A stretch of DNA of 33,920 nt from contig DATKGL010000003.1 of the NCBI GenBank assembly GCA_035510795.1, positions 1 to 33,920 of the forward strand, written 5' to 3'. The notes under the pieces were generated by a model, which was not told the DNA's origin, searched no databases, and was given only the letters and a program-made list of their open reading frames with translations. A program made the translations under genes and the position numbers. Shown here one piece after another: positions 13,072 through 21,404 of the stretch (position 1 is the first letter of the stretch; each line of letters starts with the position of its first letter). Source of the stretch: DATKGL01 sp035510795 (lineage in GTDB: Bacteria > Patescibacteriota > Saccharimonadia > Saccharimonadales > UBA4665).

Positions 13072-13329
13072 ATGAAACCAAACAAAATGTGTCAAAGTTG
13101 CGGCATGCCAATGAAGCGCGATAAAGAAGGCGGCGGCACCAATGCCGACGACACAAAGTCATTGCTGTACTGCAGCTTATGCTACAAAAAAGGTGTCTTT
13201 ACTAAAGACTGCACCGCCGCTGAAATGCAGAAATTTTGCAAAGATAAGCTCAAGGAAATGGGCTTCCCCGGTTTTATGGCCGGCATGATGAGCAACGGCG
13301 TCCCTAAATTACAGCGCTGGGCAAAATAA
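13072..13329 (+). CDS. Small zinc-ribbon protein
   Basis: An 85-residue protein with CQSCGMPM near the start and YCSLCYKKG at residues 33-41. The two CxxC pairs can bind one zinc ion, as in the putative zinc-ribbon family (PF12674). The C-terminal part (CTAAEMQKFCKDKLKEMG, then GVPKLQRW) also fits that family. The role is unknown; members are small cytoplasmic proteins seen across bacteria. AAGGAG lies 7 nt before the ATG. First gene right of R3. Confidence 0.8.
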   Translation: MKPNKMCQSCGMPMKRDKEGGGTNADDTKSLLYCSLCYKKGVFTKDCTAAEMQKFCKDKLKEMGFPGFMAGMMSNGVPKLQRWAK

Positions 13330-13423
13330 ACCAAGCACAACGATCCGGCCAACGGGTTAAGTTTTAGTATTTTACTGATTTCTTATATTGCTATAAAGTT
13401 AAATTTCTTAACTAGGAGATTTC

Positions 13424-13672
13424 ATGATATCACCGACTAATTTTCACATACCATCACACGATGCTGAAGGCTTAGCGCGCTACGATCAAGGTTTAGCCAG
13501 ATTGGAAGATGCCATTCCGCCCGAAGACCTTAATGCTGTTTACGGAGTGCTCGATACAATAACCAACCCCTCGGCTGATTTTAGATTTGGCGTCGGTGAA
13601 GTTGTCGGCCACCAGTTATTCCTAATCGATGATCATTCCCAGCCAGTACGGGTAATCGGTGTCGACCGCTAA
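13424..13672 (+). CDS. Hypothetical protein, 82 aa
   Basis: Not recognised. It is a small acidic protein with a helical N-terminal half (DAEGLARYDQGLARLEDAI) and a strand-rich C-terminal half (GEVVGHQLFLIDDHSQPVRVIGVDR). There is no signal peptide or membrane helix. A good ribosome binding site (TAGGAG) precedes the ATG by 7 nt, supporting real translation. It stands alone between the zinc-ribbon gene and the prepilin gene. Confidence 0.55.
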   Translation: MISPTNFHIPSHDAEGLARYDQGLARLEDAIPPEDLNAVYGVLDTITNPSADFRFGVGEVVGHQLFLIDDHSQPVRVIGVDR

Positions 13673-13745
13673 AACAGTATTTTCTACCACCACAGAACCA
13701 GCTGACAATGATTTGCTGCTGGCGGCGGTGATATAATTCAAACAG

Positions 13746-14228
13746 ATGCTTTCAAAACTCTACTCAAATCTGACCAAAACTAAACACTCCCAGTCCGGTT
13801 TCACGGTTATTGAGCTAGTTTTGGTGCTGGTGATTATCGGTATATTACTGGCGATTATTTTTACGGCTTATACCAGCGTCCACACCAACCAGAATAATCA
13901 GGCCCGGGAAAACTCTATCGATAAAATCTATAAAAACCTAGAAGCTTATTACGTCGACAATTCCCAGTACCCGACCTTGTCCGACATGAACTCAGCCACC
14001 TGGCTGACTAAAAATATGCCTAATTTAAACCCGGCGACATTGAAAGACCCGGCCGGCAAAACGGAAACGTTGGTCGCTATCCCGAAAGCCAATTTCTACG
14101 CTTATGAAGTCACGGCTGCCGACGGCGGTGTTTGCGATAACGTTGCCCGAATTTGCCAGCACTATACGCTGGTAGCCAGCCTTATTAAAAACTCGTCTAA
14201 AACCTACATTAAAAGCAGTCTTAATTAG
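13746..14228 (+). CDS. Type IV prepilin-like protein
   Basis: A 160-residue protein with a class III signal: a basic leader of 18 residues ending in Gly18, then FTVIE with Glu at position +5, and a hydrophobic helix to about residue 42. A prepilin peptidase would cut after Gly18 and methylate Phe19. The C-terminal globular domain contains a Cys pair (VCDNVARICQHY) that may form the pilin disulfide loop. No other pilus gene is nearby, so it could be a minor pilin or pseudopilin for adhesion, twitching or DNA uptake. TATAAT (13732-13737) ends 8 nt before the ATG, so the mRNA is nearly leaderless. It overlaps the convergent pyrH by 8 bp. Confidence 0.88.
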   Translation: MLSKLYSNLTKTKHSQSGFTVIELVLVLVIIGILLAIIFTAYTSVHTNQNNQARENSIDKIYKNLEAYYVDNSQYPTLSDMNSATWLTKNMPNLNPATLKDPAGKTETLVAIPKANFYAYEVTAADGGVCDNVARICQHYTLVASLIKNSSKTYIKSSLN

Positions 14229-14928
14229 ATATTTTGGTGCCGACCGGCAGACCGCTGATGGCATTAGCTATATTATTCGGTCCCAGGGCATCAAATATTA
14301 TCAGATCCATCCCGTGCTCCATCGCCAGCCCGAGAGCAGCTTGATCCATAACTTTAATATTGCTGTTCTCGACAGCTTGCTGATGGGTCAGATGATCAAA
14401 TTTTTTGGCTTTATTGTTAGTTGATGGGTTTTGCTCGTAGACGCCATCAAACTTAGTTGCTTTCATGACCAAGTTGCAGTCAAGTTCCAGCGCCAGGCTG
14501 ACAGCCGCCGTATCAGTTGTTAGATAAGGACGGCCGATGCCGCCGGCAATGATGATTACCCGGCCTTTATCAAGATGCTTAAGAGCCAGACGATAAACAA
14601 ACGGCTCAGCCACTTGTTCGGCGAAAATATTGCTTAGGCAGCGAGTAGGAACACCGTGAGCTTCAAAAATATCGGTCAGTGCCAAAGCGTTGATCATCGT
14701 CCCGAGCATCCCCATATGGTCGGCCGTGACCCGTTGGATACCGTGTCCGGCAATTTGGGCACCGCGGACGATGTTGCCGCCGCCAACCATAATTACTATT
14801 TGGATTCCTTTTTTGTTCAGCGGTTTAATCTCTTCGGCAAACCAGCCAGCCAAATCGGCATCAAAGCCGCCTTCATATTTCCCGGCAAGTTGCTGGCCTG
14901 ACAGTTTAATCAGCACGCGTTTATACAT
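14221..14928 (-). CDS. pyrH: UMP kinase
   Basis: A 235-residue hexameric-type uridylate kinase of the amino-acid kinase fold, catalysing UMP + ATP to UDP + ADP. Landmarks are KLSGQQL at the start (phosphate binding), MVGGGNIVRG, TADHMGMLGTMINALAL, the IAGGIGRPYLTTDTAAV segment that holds UMP, and MKATKFDGVY. Length matches the family (about 235-240). It is divergent from the exonuclease III gene with only 49 bp between, and it converges on the prepilin gene. An essential housekeeping gene, apparently intact. Confidence 0.96.
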   Translation of the reverse strand: MYKRVLIKLSGQQLAGKYEGGFDADLAGWFAEEIKPLNKKGIQIVIMVGGGNIVRGAQIAGHGIQRVTADHMGMLGTMINALALTDIFEAHGVPTRCLSNIFAEQVAEPFVYRLALKHLDKGRVIIIAGGIGRPYLTTDTAAVSLALELDCNLVMKATKFDGVYEQNPSTNNKAKKFDHLTHQQAVENSNIKVMDQAALGLAMEHGMDLIIFDALGPNNIANAISGLPVGTKISN

Positions 14929-14977
14929 TTTCCATCAGTCTAGCATAATCTGTTAGGCAAGGCTATACTGTATAACA

Positions 14978-15778
14978 ATGTTGAGGCTGTATTCTTGGAA
15001 TGTAAACGGCATCCGGGCAGTTATGCGAAAAGATATTTTACTGCCTTTTATTGCTGAGCACGATCCGGATATTTTTTGCCTGCAGGAAACTAAAGCTTCC
15101 GAGTCTCAAGCTGAACTGGCTTTGCCCGGTTATCATCTATTTTGGAACTCAGCCGATAAACCCGGCTACTCCGGTACCGCCATATTCAGCAAAGTTAAGC
15201 CGATTAGCGTCGTCAACGGTTTACCGGAGGCAATAATTAATAAATTCAGCGTCAGCGGCGATGTTTACGGCAACCCTAATCAGGAAGGGCGGGTGATGGT
15301 GGCTGAATACGACCGCTACTACGTTATGACCGTTTATACGCCCAATGCCAAGGACGATTTGAGCCGGCTGGAACTACGCGCCAAGCACTGGGACCCGGCA
15401 TTTTTAAGCTACGCCCGTGAACTTGAGCGGTCTAAACCGGTAATTTTTTGCGGCGATTTCAATGTTGCCTATACCGAGGATGATTTGGCCAACCCCAAAT
15501 CCAACAAAGGCAAAAAAGGATTTACGGCCGAGGAGCGGGCCGGTTTTGAAGCATTCACAAAAGCCGGTTTTGTTGACAGTTTCAGGCTTTTTTACATGGG
15601 CAACGGCTACTATACCTGGTGGAGTCATTTTGCCGAAGCCCGCCAACGCAACGTCGGCTGGCGCTTGGACTATATCCTAGTGTCAAAAACTCTTAAAAAA
15701 TTTATTCGGGCGGCTGAGATTCACCCGACGGTTATGGGCTCCGATCATTGCCCAGTAAGTATTGAACTAGCTCTATGA
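14978..15778 (+). CDS. xthA: Exonuclease III / AP endonuclease
   Basis: A 266-residue member of the ExoIII family that cuts DNA at abasic sites in base excision repair. Visible motifs are SWNVNGIRA near the start, LQETK with metal-binding Glu37, GDFNVAYTEDDL, the RLDYILVS strand and the terminal SDHCPV with catalytic Asp-His. Length is normal (about 255-270). TATACT (14964-14969) ends 8 nt before the ATG, another nearly leaderless start. Its stop overlaps the next ATG by 4 bp, coupling it to the hydrolase gene. Confidence 0.95.
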   Translation: MLRLYSWNVNGIRAVMRKDILLPFIAEHDPDIFCLQETKASESQAELALPGYHLFWNSADKPGYSGTAIFSKVKPISVVNGLPEAIINKFSVSGDVYGNPNQEGRVMVAEYDRYYVMTVYTPNAKDDLSRLELRAKHWDPAFLSYARELERSKPVIFCGDFNVAYTEDDLANPKSNKGKKGFTAEERAGFEAFTKAGFVDSFRLFYMGNGYYTWWSHFAEARQRNVGWRLDYILVSKTLKKFIRAAEIHPTVMGSDHCPVSIELAL

Positions 15779-16686
15779 CGCCTGATAAATATACTCTGCA
15801 GGAACGTTTCGTGGACGTCGGCAACGAACATCAGTTGTATGTCCAGGATTGGGGTAACCCCAAAGCCAAAAATATTTTCGTGTTTTTACATGGCGGGCCG
15901 GGTGGCTCCGTCAAAGATAACCATCGTTTACTGTTTAATCCGGACAAGCAGCGGGTTATATTTTTTGATCAGCGCGGCTGCGGCCACAGTACGCCATTCG
16001 GCTCAATCGAGCACAACACTACCGGGTATTTAGTCGAAGACGTTGAAAAGATTTTAGTCACCCTGGATATTAAATCTTGTATCTTAGTTGGCGGTTCGTG
16101 GGGTTCGTGCCTGGCACTGGCTTACGCCTTGAAGTATCCCAAACGGGTTAAGGCCATGGCCATCAGGGGTATCTTTACGGGCTCAGAAGCAGAATTGCAA
16201 TTTATTGAAAAGGGGCAATTTCAAAACTTTTTTCCCGATACCTGGTCCCGCTATTTGCAAGACACACCGCCCAGCCATCGCTCCGATCCGTCGGCTTATC
16301 ATATTGCCAGAATCTTAGGCGACAACCCAGAAGAGGCCAAAATCTCAGCCTATGCATTTTGCAATATGGAAAACTCGCTGATGTCGCTGGATGACCGCAC
16401 GACGCCGGAAGATTACGACACCTTCGATCTGCTACCGACTCGCATAGAAGTCTACTACTTTGCCAATAGGTGCTTTATGAGCGAGCGCTACATCCTAAGC
16501 AATGCCCATAAACTAAATATGCCGGTATGGATTGTCCAGGGTCGTTACGATTTTGTCTGTCCACCGCAAACGGCATATGAGCTGAACCAGGCAATAAAAA
16601 CCAGTACTTTAATTTGGACGGTGGCCGGACACGGCAGCGACCGGTCGAATTATGACGTGACGCGAGCCATCATCGCTCAGTGGTAG
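15775..16686 (+). CDS. pip: Proline iminopeptidase-like alpha/beta hydrolase
   Basis: A 303-residue alpha/beta hydrolase of peptidase family S33. The oxyanion motif HGGPGG (39-44), DQRGCGHS (65-72), nucleophile Ser108 in GGSWGS, Asp259 in GRYDFVCP and His286 in AGHGSDR are all in place. Prolyl aminopeptidases release N-terminal proline from peptides, a sensible scavenging activity for an organism with few biosynthetic genes. Specificity cannot be proved from sequence. It is translationally coupled to the exonuclease gene (ATGA) and followed 14 bp later by the NnrD-like gene, giving a three-gene operon. Confidence 0.88.
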   Translation: MTPDKYTLQERFVDVGNEHQLYVQDWGNPKAKNIFVFLHGGPGGSVKDNHRLLFNPDKQRVIFFDQRGCGHSTPFGSIEHNTTGYLVEDVEKILVTLDIKSCILVGGSWGSCLALAYALKYPKRVKAMAIRGIFTGSEAELQFIEKGQFQNFFPDTWSRYLQDTPPSHRSDPSAYHIARILGDNPEEAKISAYAFCNMENSLMSLDDRTTPEDYDTFDLLPTRIEVYYFANRCFMSERYILSNAHKLNMPVWIVQGRYDFVCPPQTAYELNQAIKTSTLIWTVAGHGSDRSNYDVTRAIIAQW

Positions 16687-16700
16687 AAAGTTGAACTCAA

Positions 16701-17495
16701 GTGGACCGCAGTTATTGGCAAAAACAAACTCCTGAGCAGCCGCTATACCCGGACTTGCTGTGGAGCCAGCCACAGCAGCGCAGCAAAGCCGGCAAACTAT
16801 TAATCGTCGGCGGGAATATCCACGGCTTTGCGGCGGCGGCAGAAGCTTACGGCACCGGACTGAAAGCCGGCGGCGGCAGTATCCGCGTTATTTTACCGAG
16901 TGGATTAAAAAAGACTGTTGGCCAAGTCTTCCCGGAAGCCGAATTTGCGCCCATGACATCAGCTGGCGGTTTGAGCAGCGAGGCTCTCGGCGTAATAACC
17001 GAAGCTGCCGACTGGGCCGATTGTGCGTTGTTAGCCGGTGATTTTGGTAATAACAGCGAAACAGCTATTTTGCTCGAACAATTTATTCATAAATACAACG
17101 GCCAATTAGTGGTCAGCGGCGATACTATAGATAACTTCAAGAGTTTGAGCAGCATATTATGCCAACGCCCCGCAACTAGTCTAGTCCTGAACTTTTCGCA
17201 GCTGCAGAAACTTATAACAGGTGAACATTTTACTCAAGCCCTGGTTTCTTCGGTGGACTTATTGCACATGGTTGAACTGATACATGCATTCTCTCTCGCT
17301 AAAGAAAGTTTAAATATACTGGTCGAGCATGATGAGACAATTTTTGTAGCTGTCGGCGGCCAAGTATCGACAACTAAAATCGCCGATAAGCGGCAATTGA
17401 ATCTGGCTAAGCTGGCCGCCGCCGCCAGTGTCTGGTGGATGCAGAATCCTGCTAAACCTTTTGAGGCACTTTGCGTTTCAGCAGTAAAGAATTAA
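16701..17495 (+). CDS. NAD(P)HX dehydratase-like protein lacking the GxGD motif
   Basis: A 264-residue protein with a GTG start. The N-terminal half resembles the ribokinase-like NnrD/YjeF C-terminal family: RSKAGKLLIVGGNIHGFAAAAEAYGTGLKAGGG is the usual opening, in which a Ser or Gly-rich loop and the AGGG turn contact the nucleotide. The late catalytic segment normally reading GxGD is missing; the equivalent region reads VAVGGQVSTTKIADKRQLN and has no such Asp. It therefore probably does not perform ADP-dependent dehydration in the usual way. It may be a ligand sensor, a pseudoenzyme or a diverged kinase. It is third in the exonuclease-hydrolase operon. Confidence 0.7.
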   Translation: MDRSYWQKQTPEQPLYPDLLWSQPQQRSKAGKLLIVGGNIHGFAAAAEAYGTGLKAGGGSIRVILPSGLKKTVGQVFPEAEFAPMTSAGGLSSEALGVITEAADWADCALLAGDFGNNSETAILLEQFIHKYNGQLVVSGDTIDNFKSLSSILCQRPATSLVLNFSQLQKLITGEHFTQALVSSVDLLHMVELIHAFSLAKESLNILVEHDETIFVAVGGQVSTTKIADKRQLNLAKLAAAASVWWMQNPAKPFEALCVSAVKN

Positions 17496-17504
17496 CTGTT
17501 TCTA

Positions 17505-19349
17505 TTATTTAACGAAAAGACTGACCAGCTTTAAAGACGAAGATATATTAATTGGGTTGAGAGCGGTTTGGGAGTTGCTGCCGAGAGACTGGAGTTCGGT
17601 TAGGTATTGGCTAAGCCCCAGCTTACTCAGAACATCTGTTATCGATTCAGCCCCAGCCGGGACGCTAATATTGAGTGCTGTATTATTCGGCTTGAATGAA
17701 AAATTACCGGTCAAGCTGAACGGACTCGAGCTGTCGTTATCTTTTACCTGAATCGTTGTGCTGAGCGTATTTGATTTGGTATTAAGTGTTGCCACTATTG
17801 AATAGGTAGTTGTGGAAGAATCAGCTTTATCCTGGCCGCTTATGAAAAATGGAAAAGAATCACCGGACTTATAATTTAGCCCGATGTCGGTAAAGTTTTC
17901 AGCCGGGTTGGATGAATCGCTTATCCGAATTTTGTAAATCAGATGACTATCTTTGTTGGCCCAGACATCAATCGTGTCGCTGGCCTTGATCTGGTCGGTG
18001 CTTTTCTCCATACTGACGCACTGCGTCGACAGGCCGTCAGATTGGCCGGATACCTGATTGATATAACCGCCTAGATTACTTTGCTGAAGAGCAGTGCACA
18101 TAGCTGTAATGTAGGCCTTGACGTGGGCTTTAACAAAACCGACTTTATAGTGATAGGTTTTATTGCCATCGACGGTCTCAGTCCCATATTTTTTCAGAAC
18201 TGTCATAACTGCAGTAGACGGATTAGCTGTAAAAACGTATTGCTTATTTACTTTGCCGGCTGACAGTAAAAATGAATAAATTTCAGCCCAGGTTAGTGTC
18301 GGTGAGCTGCTTTGGGCTTTCTCGGATTTAACTGCTTCATTTTCTAGATCTGTCAACAGATTGTGGTCAATAAGTATCCATTGCCCATCTAAACTGGCTA
18401 TCGGCGGCGTTAGATCCGCCCCAAGATAGCTGCCCAGGCTTTTTATGCCGCTAAGTTGGACATAAACGTCCGGTTCGCTGGCGCCGGCAACAGCCACAGT
18501 TCGAGCCTCTAGATCTAGATTAGCTACGCCAAGATCGGCTTTTATCGAAGAAGTCGAATTAACGCCATAAGTCTCAGAAGACATAGTGCCGGAATAACTT
18601 TGCCCGCTAGCCGTAACATCAACCGATCCGGTCTCTTTAATGCCGTGGTAGTGGATATTGGACTGGGTATTAACATAGCCAATCAAGTTCGAATAGCCTT
18701 TATTCATATTGCCAAGGCTTTGTGACCAGATAACGTTAGGGCTGGCTAGGTACTCATGGTAAGCGGCGACAGATCCACCGCCCAATACTACAATGGCGGC
18801 GGCGATAATCAAGCCAAGCTTTTTGGACAAGCCCTTTTTAGGCTTATCGGTGCCGGTTATGACAGGATTTCCTTGGGAGCCGAAAGGAGAAACAACTACG
18901 CTAGATTGTGGAGGCGAAACAGAACCTGTGGCAGTCGGTAATGGCGGTAGGACAAGATCATTAGCCGGGGCTGGGTTGGGGACTGCTGCGTTGGGCGCTG
19001 TCGGAGCCCCTGGTTGGGGTTGAGCTGAAGCTGCCAGAGGTTCAGGCCGTATGGAGGGCGAAACAGTAGTTGACGAAGCATTCCCTAAAGACTGGGGTAA
19101 TGGAGACGGACCCGGTTGGTTGTCGGGGATAGGAAAATGGCCAACTACGGGTTGTTCGTGGCCAGCAAGCGGTCCGGCGGCAGTTTGATCATGACCGAGG
19201 ATTTGGGCCGCTGACGGCGGAGTCTGGCCACTAACAGCCGGCGGGAAAGATTCCGGATTTTGTGGCTTTTGATCAGCGCTATAGGGCGTCGAACTAGGGG
19301 AATTTTCATCCGAAACAAGCGTAGAGTCAGAATCGGGTTCGTTGGGCAT
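17505..19349 (-). CDS. Large membrane-anchored protein with Pro-rich N-terminus
   Basis: A 614-residue protein, not assigned to a family. Residues 1-175 are low-complexity (Pro, Ala, Ser, Gln) and cytoplasmic. One membrane helix follows a basic cluster at about 178-200 (KKLGLIIAAAIVVLGGGSVAAY). Residues 205-614 form an extracytoplasmic region rich in Ser, Thr, Gly and beta-strands with repeated DGQWILID-like segments, reminiscent of LppX/LprG-like or DUF-type lipid-binding folds, but I cannot confirm that. Two Cys (in AMCTALQQ and STQCVSME) may form a disulfide. TATAAA ends 8 nt before the ATG. It resembles the proteins at 23523 and 25092 in overall plan. Confidence 0.7.
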   Translation of the reverse strand: MPNEPDSDSTLVSDENSPSSTPYSADQKPQNPESFPPAVSGQTPPSAAQILGHDQTAAGPLAGHEQPVVGHFPIPDNQPGPSPLPQSLGNASSTTVSPSIRPEPLAASAQPQPGAPTAPNAAVPNPAPANDLVLPPLPTATGSVSPPQSSVVVSPFGSQGNPVITGTDKPKKGLSKKLGLIIAAAIVVLGGGSVAAYHEYLASPNVIWSQSLGNMNKGYSNLIGYVNTQSNIHYHGIKETGSVDVTASGQSYSGTMSSETYGVNSTSSIKADLGVANLDLEARTVAVAGASEPDVYVQLSGIKSLGSYLGADLTPPIASLDGQWILIDHNLLTDLENEAVKSEKAQSSSPTLTWAEIYSFLLSAGKVNKQYVFTANPSTAVMTVLKKYGTETVDGNKTYHYKVGFVKAHVKAYITAMCTALQQSNLGGYINQVSGQSDGLSTQCVSMEKSTDQIKASDTIDVWANKDSHLIYKIRISDSSNPAENFTDIGLNYKSGDSFPFFISGQDKADSSTTTYSIVATLNTKSNTLSTTIQVKDNDSSSPFSLTGNFSFKPNNTALNISVPAGAESITDVLSKLGLSQYLTELQSLGSNSQTALNPINISSSLKLVSLFVK

Positions 19350-19480
19350 ATATATATTTTATATGTTTTGCTTGTGCTTATTTAAAGTATTGCATATTTA
19401 TATGAGAAACCCAAAAATATGTATCTATCTGCTAGTTTCTTAGCAATCCGCCCCATTAAATGATAGGCGCGGGTCAACTA

Positions 19481-20074
19481 TCATCTGATTCTTTTCTTTT
19501 CCAGCCAGGGCGGAGTCGGGATAAATATAATTTCTTTCCAGCCGTCAACTTCCTCTTCGGCTACATCATAGTAAGATTGATAGGCATTTTCGACACTGCC
19601 ATATAAGGCTTGGTCCCATTCAAAACCCAGCTTGGCAGCCACGGCCTTAACCGATTCTTCCGATTTTCCTTCAAGCTCAACACAAGGAGGTATCCATGGC
19701 CAATGGTCAATTTCAATCTCCACGTCATCAAGCACCCAGCTTTCGCGCTTAGTTTCTTGATACGACTTTTGTTCAATGCCGATGCTGTAAAGAAAGTTAC
19801 AAGTATCATTAAAATCTGCTACAACAGCACTAACTTCCTTGGTCCCTTGAATCGAGCGGTTGTTCAATTGCTTATAGGAAAGGGTTACTTTATCACCCTC
19901 ATCGCGTACTCTAATCCAGCCTTTTAAGCGCTGCAGTCGCCGATCTTTAAAATCAAAGGTCTTGCGCTTCATCAACCTTTCCGGGTTGATTAATTTTGCG
20001 CGGTAATGAACTAATTGCTTTCTGAGTTGATCTGGTTCGACGTCCAAAAACTTGGCTTCAATTTCAGTTTGCAT
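19481..20074 (-). CDS. CYTH-domain protein (class IV adenylate cyclase / thiamine triphosphatase type)
   Basis: A 197-residue CYTH domain. The defining EIEAK motif is at residues 4-8, followed by basic strands (RLMKRKTFDF, KGWIRVRDEGDKVTLSYK) and the acidic ELEGKSEESV near residue 135, which together line the triphosphate tunnel and metal site. Relatives include CyaB adenylate cyclase, thiamine triphosphatase and inorganic triphosphatase. A cyclase role cannot be separated from triphosphatase by eye. The C-terminus is basic (WLEKKRIR). Monocistronic on the minus strand. Confidence 0.85.
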   Translation of the reverse strand: MQTEIEAKFLDVEPDQLRKQLVHYRAKLINPERLMKRKTFDFKDRRLQRLKGWIRVRDEGDKVTLSYKQLNNRSIQGTKEVSAVVADFNDTCNFLYSIGIEQKSYQETKRESWVLDDVEIEIDHWPWIPPCVELEGKSEESVKAVAAKLGFEWDQALYGSVENAYQSYYDVAEEEVDGWKEIIFIPTPPWLEKKRIR

Positions 20075-20172
20075 ATTAAATTAATAATAACAGAGAGTAA
20101 ATGGCATCGGCTAAATGCGTCGACATATAGACTGCGCTCTAGCCGTCTGCCGGCGGGGAACCACTGCAATAA

Positions 20173-20493
20173 CTAGCGGCCGAACGGCCAAACACGAAGT
20201 AACTTTTTTTTGACAGGCTCGGTGGCCGGAGCGTCAGCAGCCGGGGGAGACGAGATCTGATTTTCGGGCGACGGGGCTGAAACAGCCCGGGGTTGAGCAG
20301 CTGTTTTTGATGGCGGCGGAGAAGAAGCGGCTGACGGGGCAGCCACAGCTGGCTGGACGTTAGTCCCGGCCGGTCTTGAGCGCCTGATAGTTTTTCGTTG
20401 TGACTGAGATTGCTGATTATCGGGAACAGGGTAATTAAAATTCAGACGACTGGAGGGTTTATCATTGTCAGATTTTGTATTTTGATCATTCAT
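20173..20493 (-). CDS. Low-complexity Pro/Ala/Ser-rich protein, 106 aa
   Basis: No known family. The protein is disordered: Asn/Asp/Gln-rich at the start, a basic patch (RKTIRRSRPAG), then about 50 residues of Pro, Ala and Ser, ending in a basic/aromatic tail (KKKLLRVWPFGR). The composition matches the cytoplasmic tails of the membrane-anchored proteins in this window, so it may be a stand-alone adaptor or a truncated relative without the membrane helix. AGAGGT precedes the ATG. Confidence rests on codon use and the ribosome binding site. Confidence 0.5.
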   Translation of the reverse strand: MNDQNTKSDNDKPSSRLNFNYPVPDNQQSQSQRKTIRRSRPAGTNVQPAVAAPSAASSPPPSKTAAQPRAVSAPSPENQISSPPAADAPATEPVKKKLLRVWPFGR

Positions 20494-20553
20494 ACCTCTT
20501 TAAGCATAGATGTTCTTAAGATGTATTGCAATTCAGCTTAACCAAAATAACGT

Positions 20554-20599
20554 GGCGGACTACGCGTCACGTAATTGAAACACCATAGAGCCTAGTTTG
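20554..20599 (+). repeat. Direct repeat A flanking the YafQ-DinJ module
   Basis: GGCGGACTACGCGTCACGTA (20554-20573) and following bases match repeat B at 21279-21324 in about 38 of 46 positions, in direct orientation 725 bp apart. It ends 28 bp before the stop side of the yafQ-like gene. It is unrelated in sequence to R1-R3. Confidence 0.65.
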
Positions 20600-20627
20600 A
20601 CAGATACCACCAGGAGCTCTTAGCTTA

Positions 20628-20894
20628 CTAGTAGACCTGGTTGTGGCTTCCTACATCAAGGAAGACTATAAAGTCCTCGAGCTCTATATAGACTACTCGG
20701 ATATCTCCACCAATAGAAAAAGCTCTTTTGCCATTCAATTTGCCTGTCAGGGCATGATCGTAAAGAGGATAACCAAGTTCACCCTGGATAAACAGCTCGA
20801 GTCTCTGTTTAAATACTTCGACTAACTTCTCGTTCGGAGTAATTCGTTGCCTAAAGTGTTTTTCAAACGTTTTATCGCGCTTGATCTGTTTCAT
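20628..20894 (-). CDS. yafQ: YafQ-family mRNA interferase toxin
   Basis: An 88-residue RelE-superfamily toxin. The block LTGKLNGKRAFSIGGDIRVVYI followed by IVFLDVGSHNQVY is the YafQ signature, including the C-terminal His and Tyr used in ribosome-dependent mRNA cleavage. The basic N-terminal helix (KQIKRDKTFEKHFRQR) is typical. It starts 2 nt after the antitoxin stop and is co-transcribed with it. Length is standard (about 90 aa) and the gene looks intact. Confidence 0.9.
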   Translation of the reverse strand: MKQIKRDKTFEKHFRQRITPNEKLVEVFKQRLELFIQGELGYPLYDHALTGKLNGKRAFSIGGDIRVVYIELEDFIVFLDVGSHNQVY

Positions 20895-20896
20895 AT

Positions 20897-21178
20897 TTAC
20901 AGATCTTTCATGAAGTCATCGACAGTTTTAAAAGGACCAGACAAGTTATGGCCTTTCTTAGCGCCTTCAGCTGCTATGTTTAGGCGTTCTGCCGCCTCAT
21001 CACTAGGCTCGCCCCAGTCATCCAAGTTAAAATCAATGCGACGTCCGTCCACTACGGCTTTAATCACAACCCTAAGGTATGCTTGGGCAGAATCAAAGCC
21101 AAGCTGCTTTGCTTTGGTGGTAAATTGTCTGCGAATTGTTGGTTCTACAGGAACGTGGATGGTTGATGTGTTGCTCAT
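20897..21178 (-). CDS. dinJ: DinJ/RelB-type antitoxin
   Basis: A 93-residue antitoxin. The N-terminus (STIHVPVEPTIRRQFTTKAKQLG) is a ribbon-helix-helix of the RelB/DinJ class, followed by the SAQAYLRVVIKAVV helix. The C-terminal segment (about 50-93) is acidic and would occupy the YafQ active site. The start is set by a near-consensus promoter whose -10 ends 6 nt upstream, so the mRNA is leaderless. First gene of the pair. Confidence 0.87.
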   Translation of the reverse strand: MSNTSTIHVPVEPTIRRQFTTKAKQLGFDSAQAYLRVVIKAVVDGRRIDFNLDDWGEPSDEAAERLNIAAEGAKKGHNLSGPFKTVDDFMKDL

Positions 21179-21184
21179 AGCTAA

Positions 21185-21213
21185 AGGATATCAAAAAGAC
21201 ATAAGGATGTCAA
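21185..21213 (-). promoter_or_regulatory. Leaderless promoter of dinJ-yafQ
   Basis: On the minus strand: TTGACA (21208-21213), 17-nt spacer, TATCCT (21185-21190), then 6 nt to the ATG at 21178. Same geometry as the other antitoxin promoters. Confidence 0.65.
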
Positions 21214-21240
21214 CTAGCAAAATCATTAAGTTGACTTAAA

Positions 21241-21269
21241 ATTAGCTTTGATTTTTCATCAAAGCTAAT
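21241..21269. terminator. Perfect 12-bp hairpin upstream of dinJ
   Basis: ATTAGCTTTGAT (21241-21252) pairs with ATCAAAGCTAAT (21258-21269) around TTTTC. It lies between dinJ and repeat B. It lacks a T-run after the stem and may act as a bidirectional insulator or be part of the module's boundary. Confidence 0.5.
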
Positions 21270-21278
21270 ACGTACAAT

Positions 21279-21324
21279 GGTGGACTACGTGTCACGTAAT
21301 TGGAACACCCTTGAACCCAGCTTG
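21279..21324 (+). repeat. Direct repeat B flanking the YafQ-DinJ module
   Basis: GGTGGACTACGTGTCACGTA (21279-21298) and following bases match repeat A at 20554 (about 38/46). Together A and B bracket the toxin-antitoxin pair, its promoter and the hairpin. Confidence 0.65.
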
Positions 21325-21404
21325 GTAAATATGGCTGAAAGGCTAACGACACTTTATTTTTCCGCGCATGACGATAAACTTGCAAAAAAATCTTAAGATC
21401 AGTA

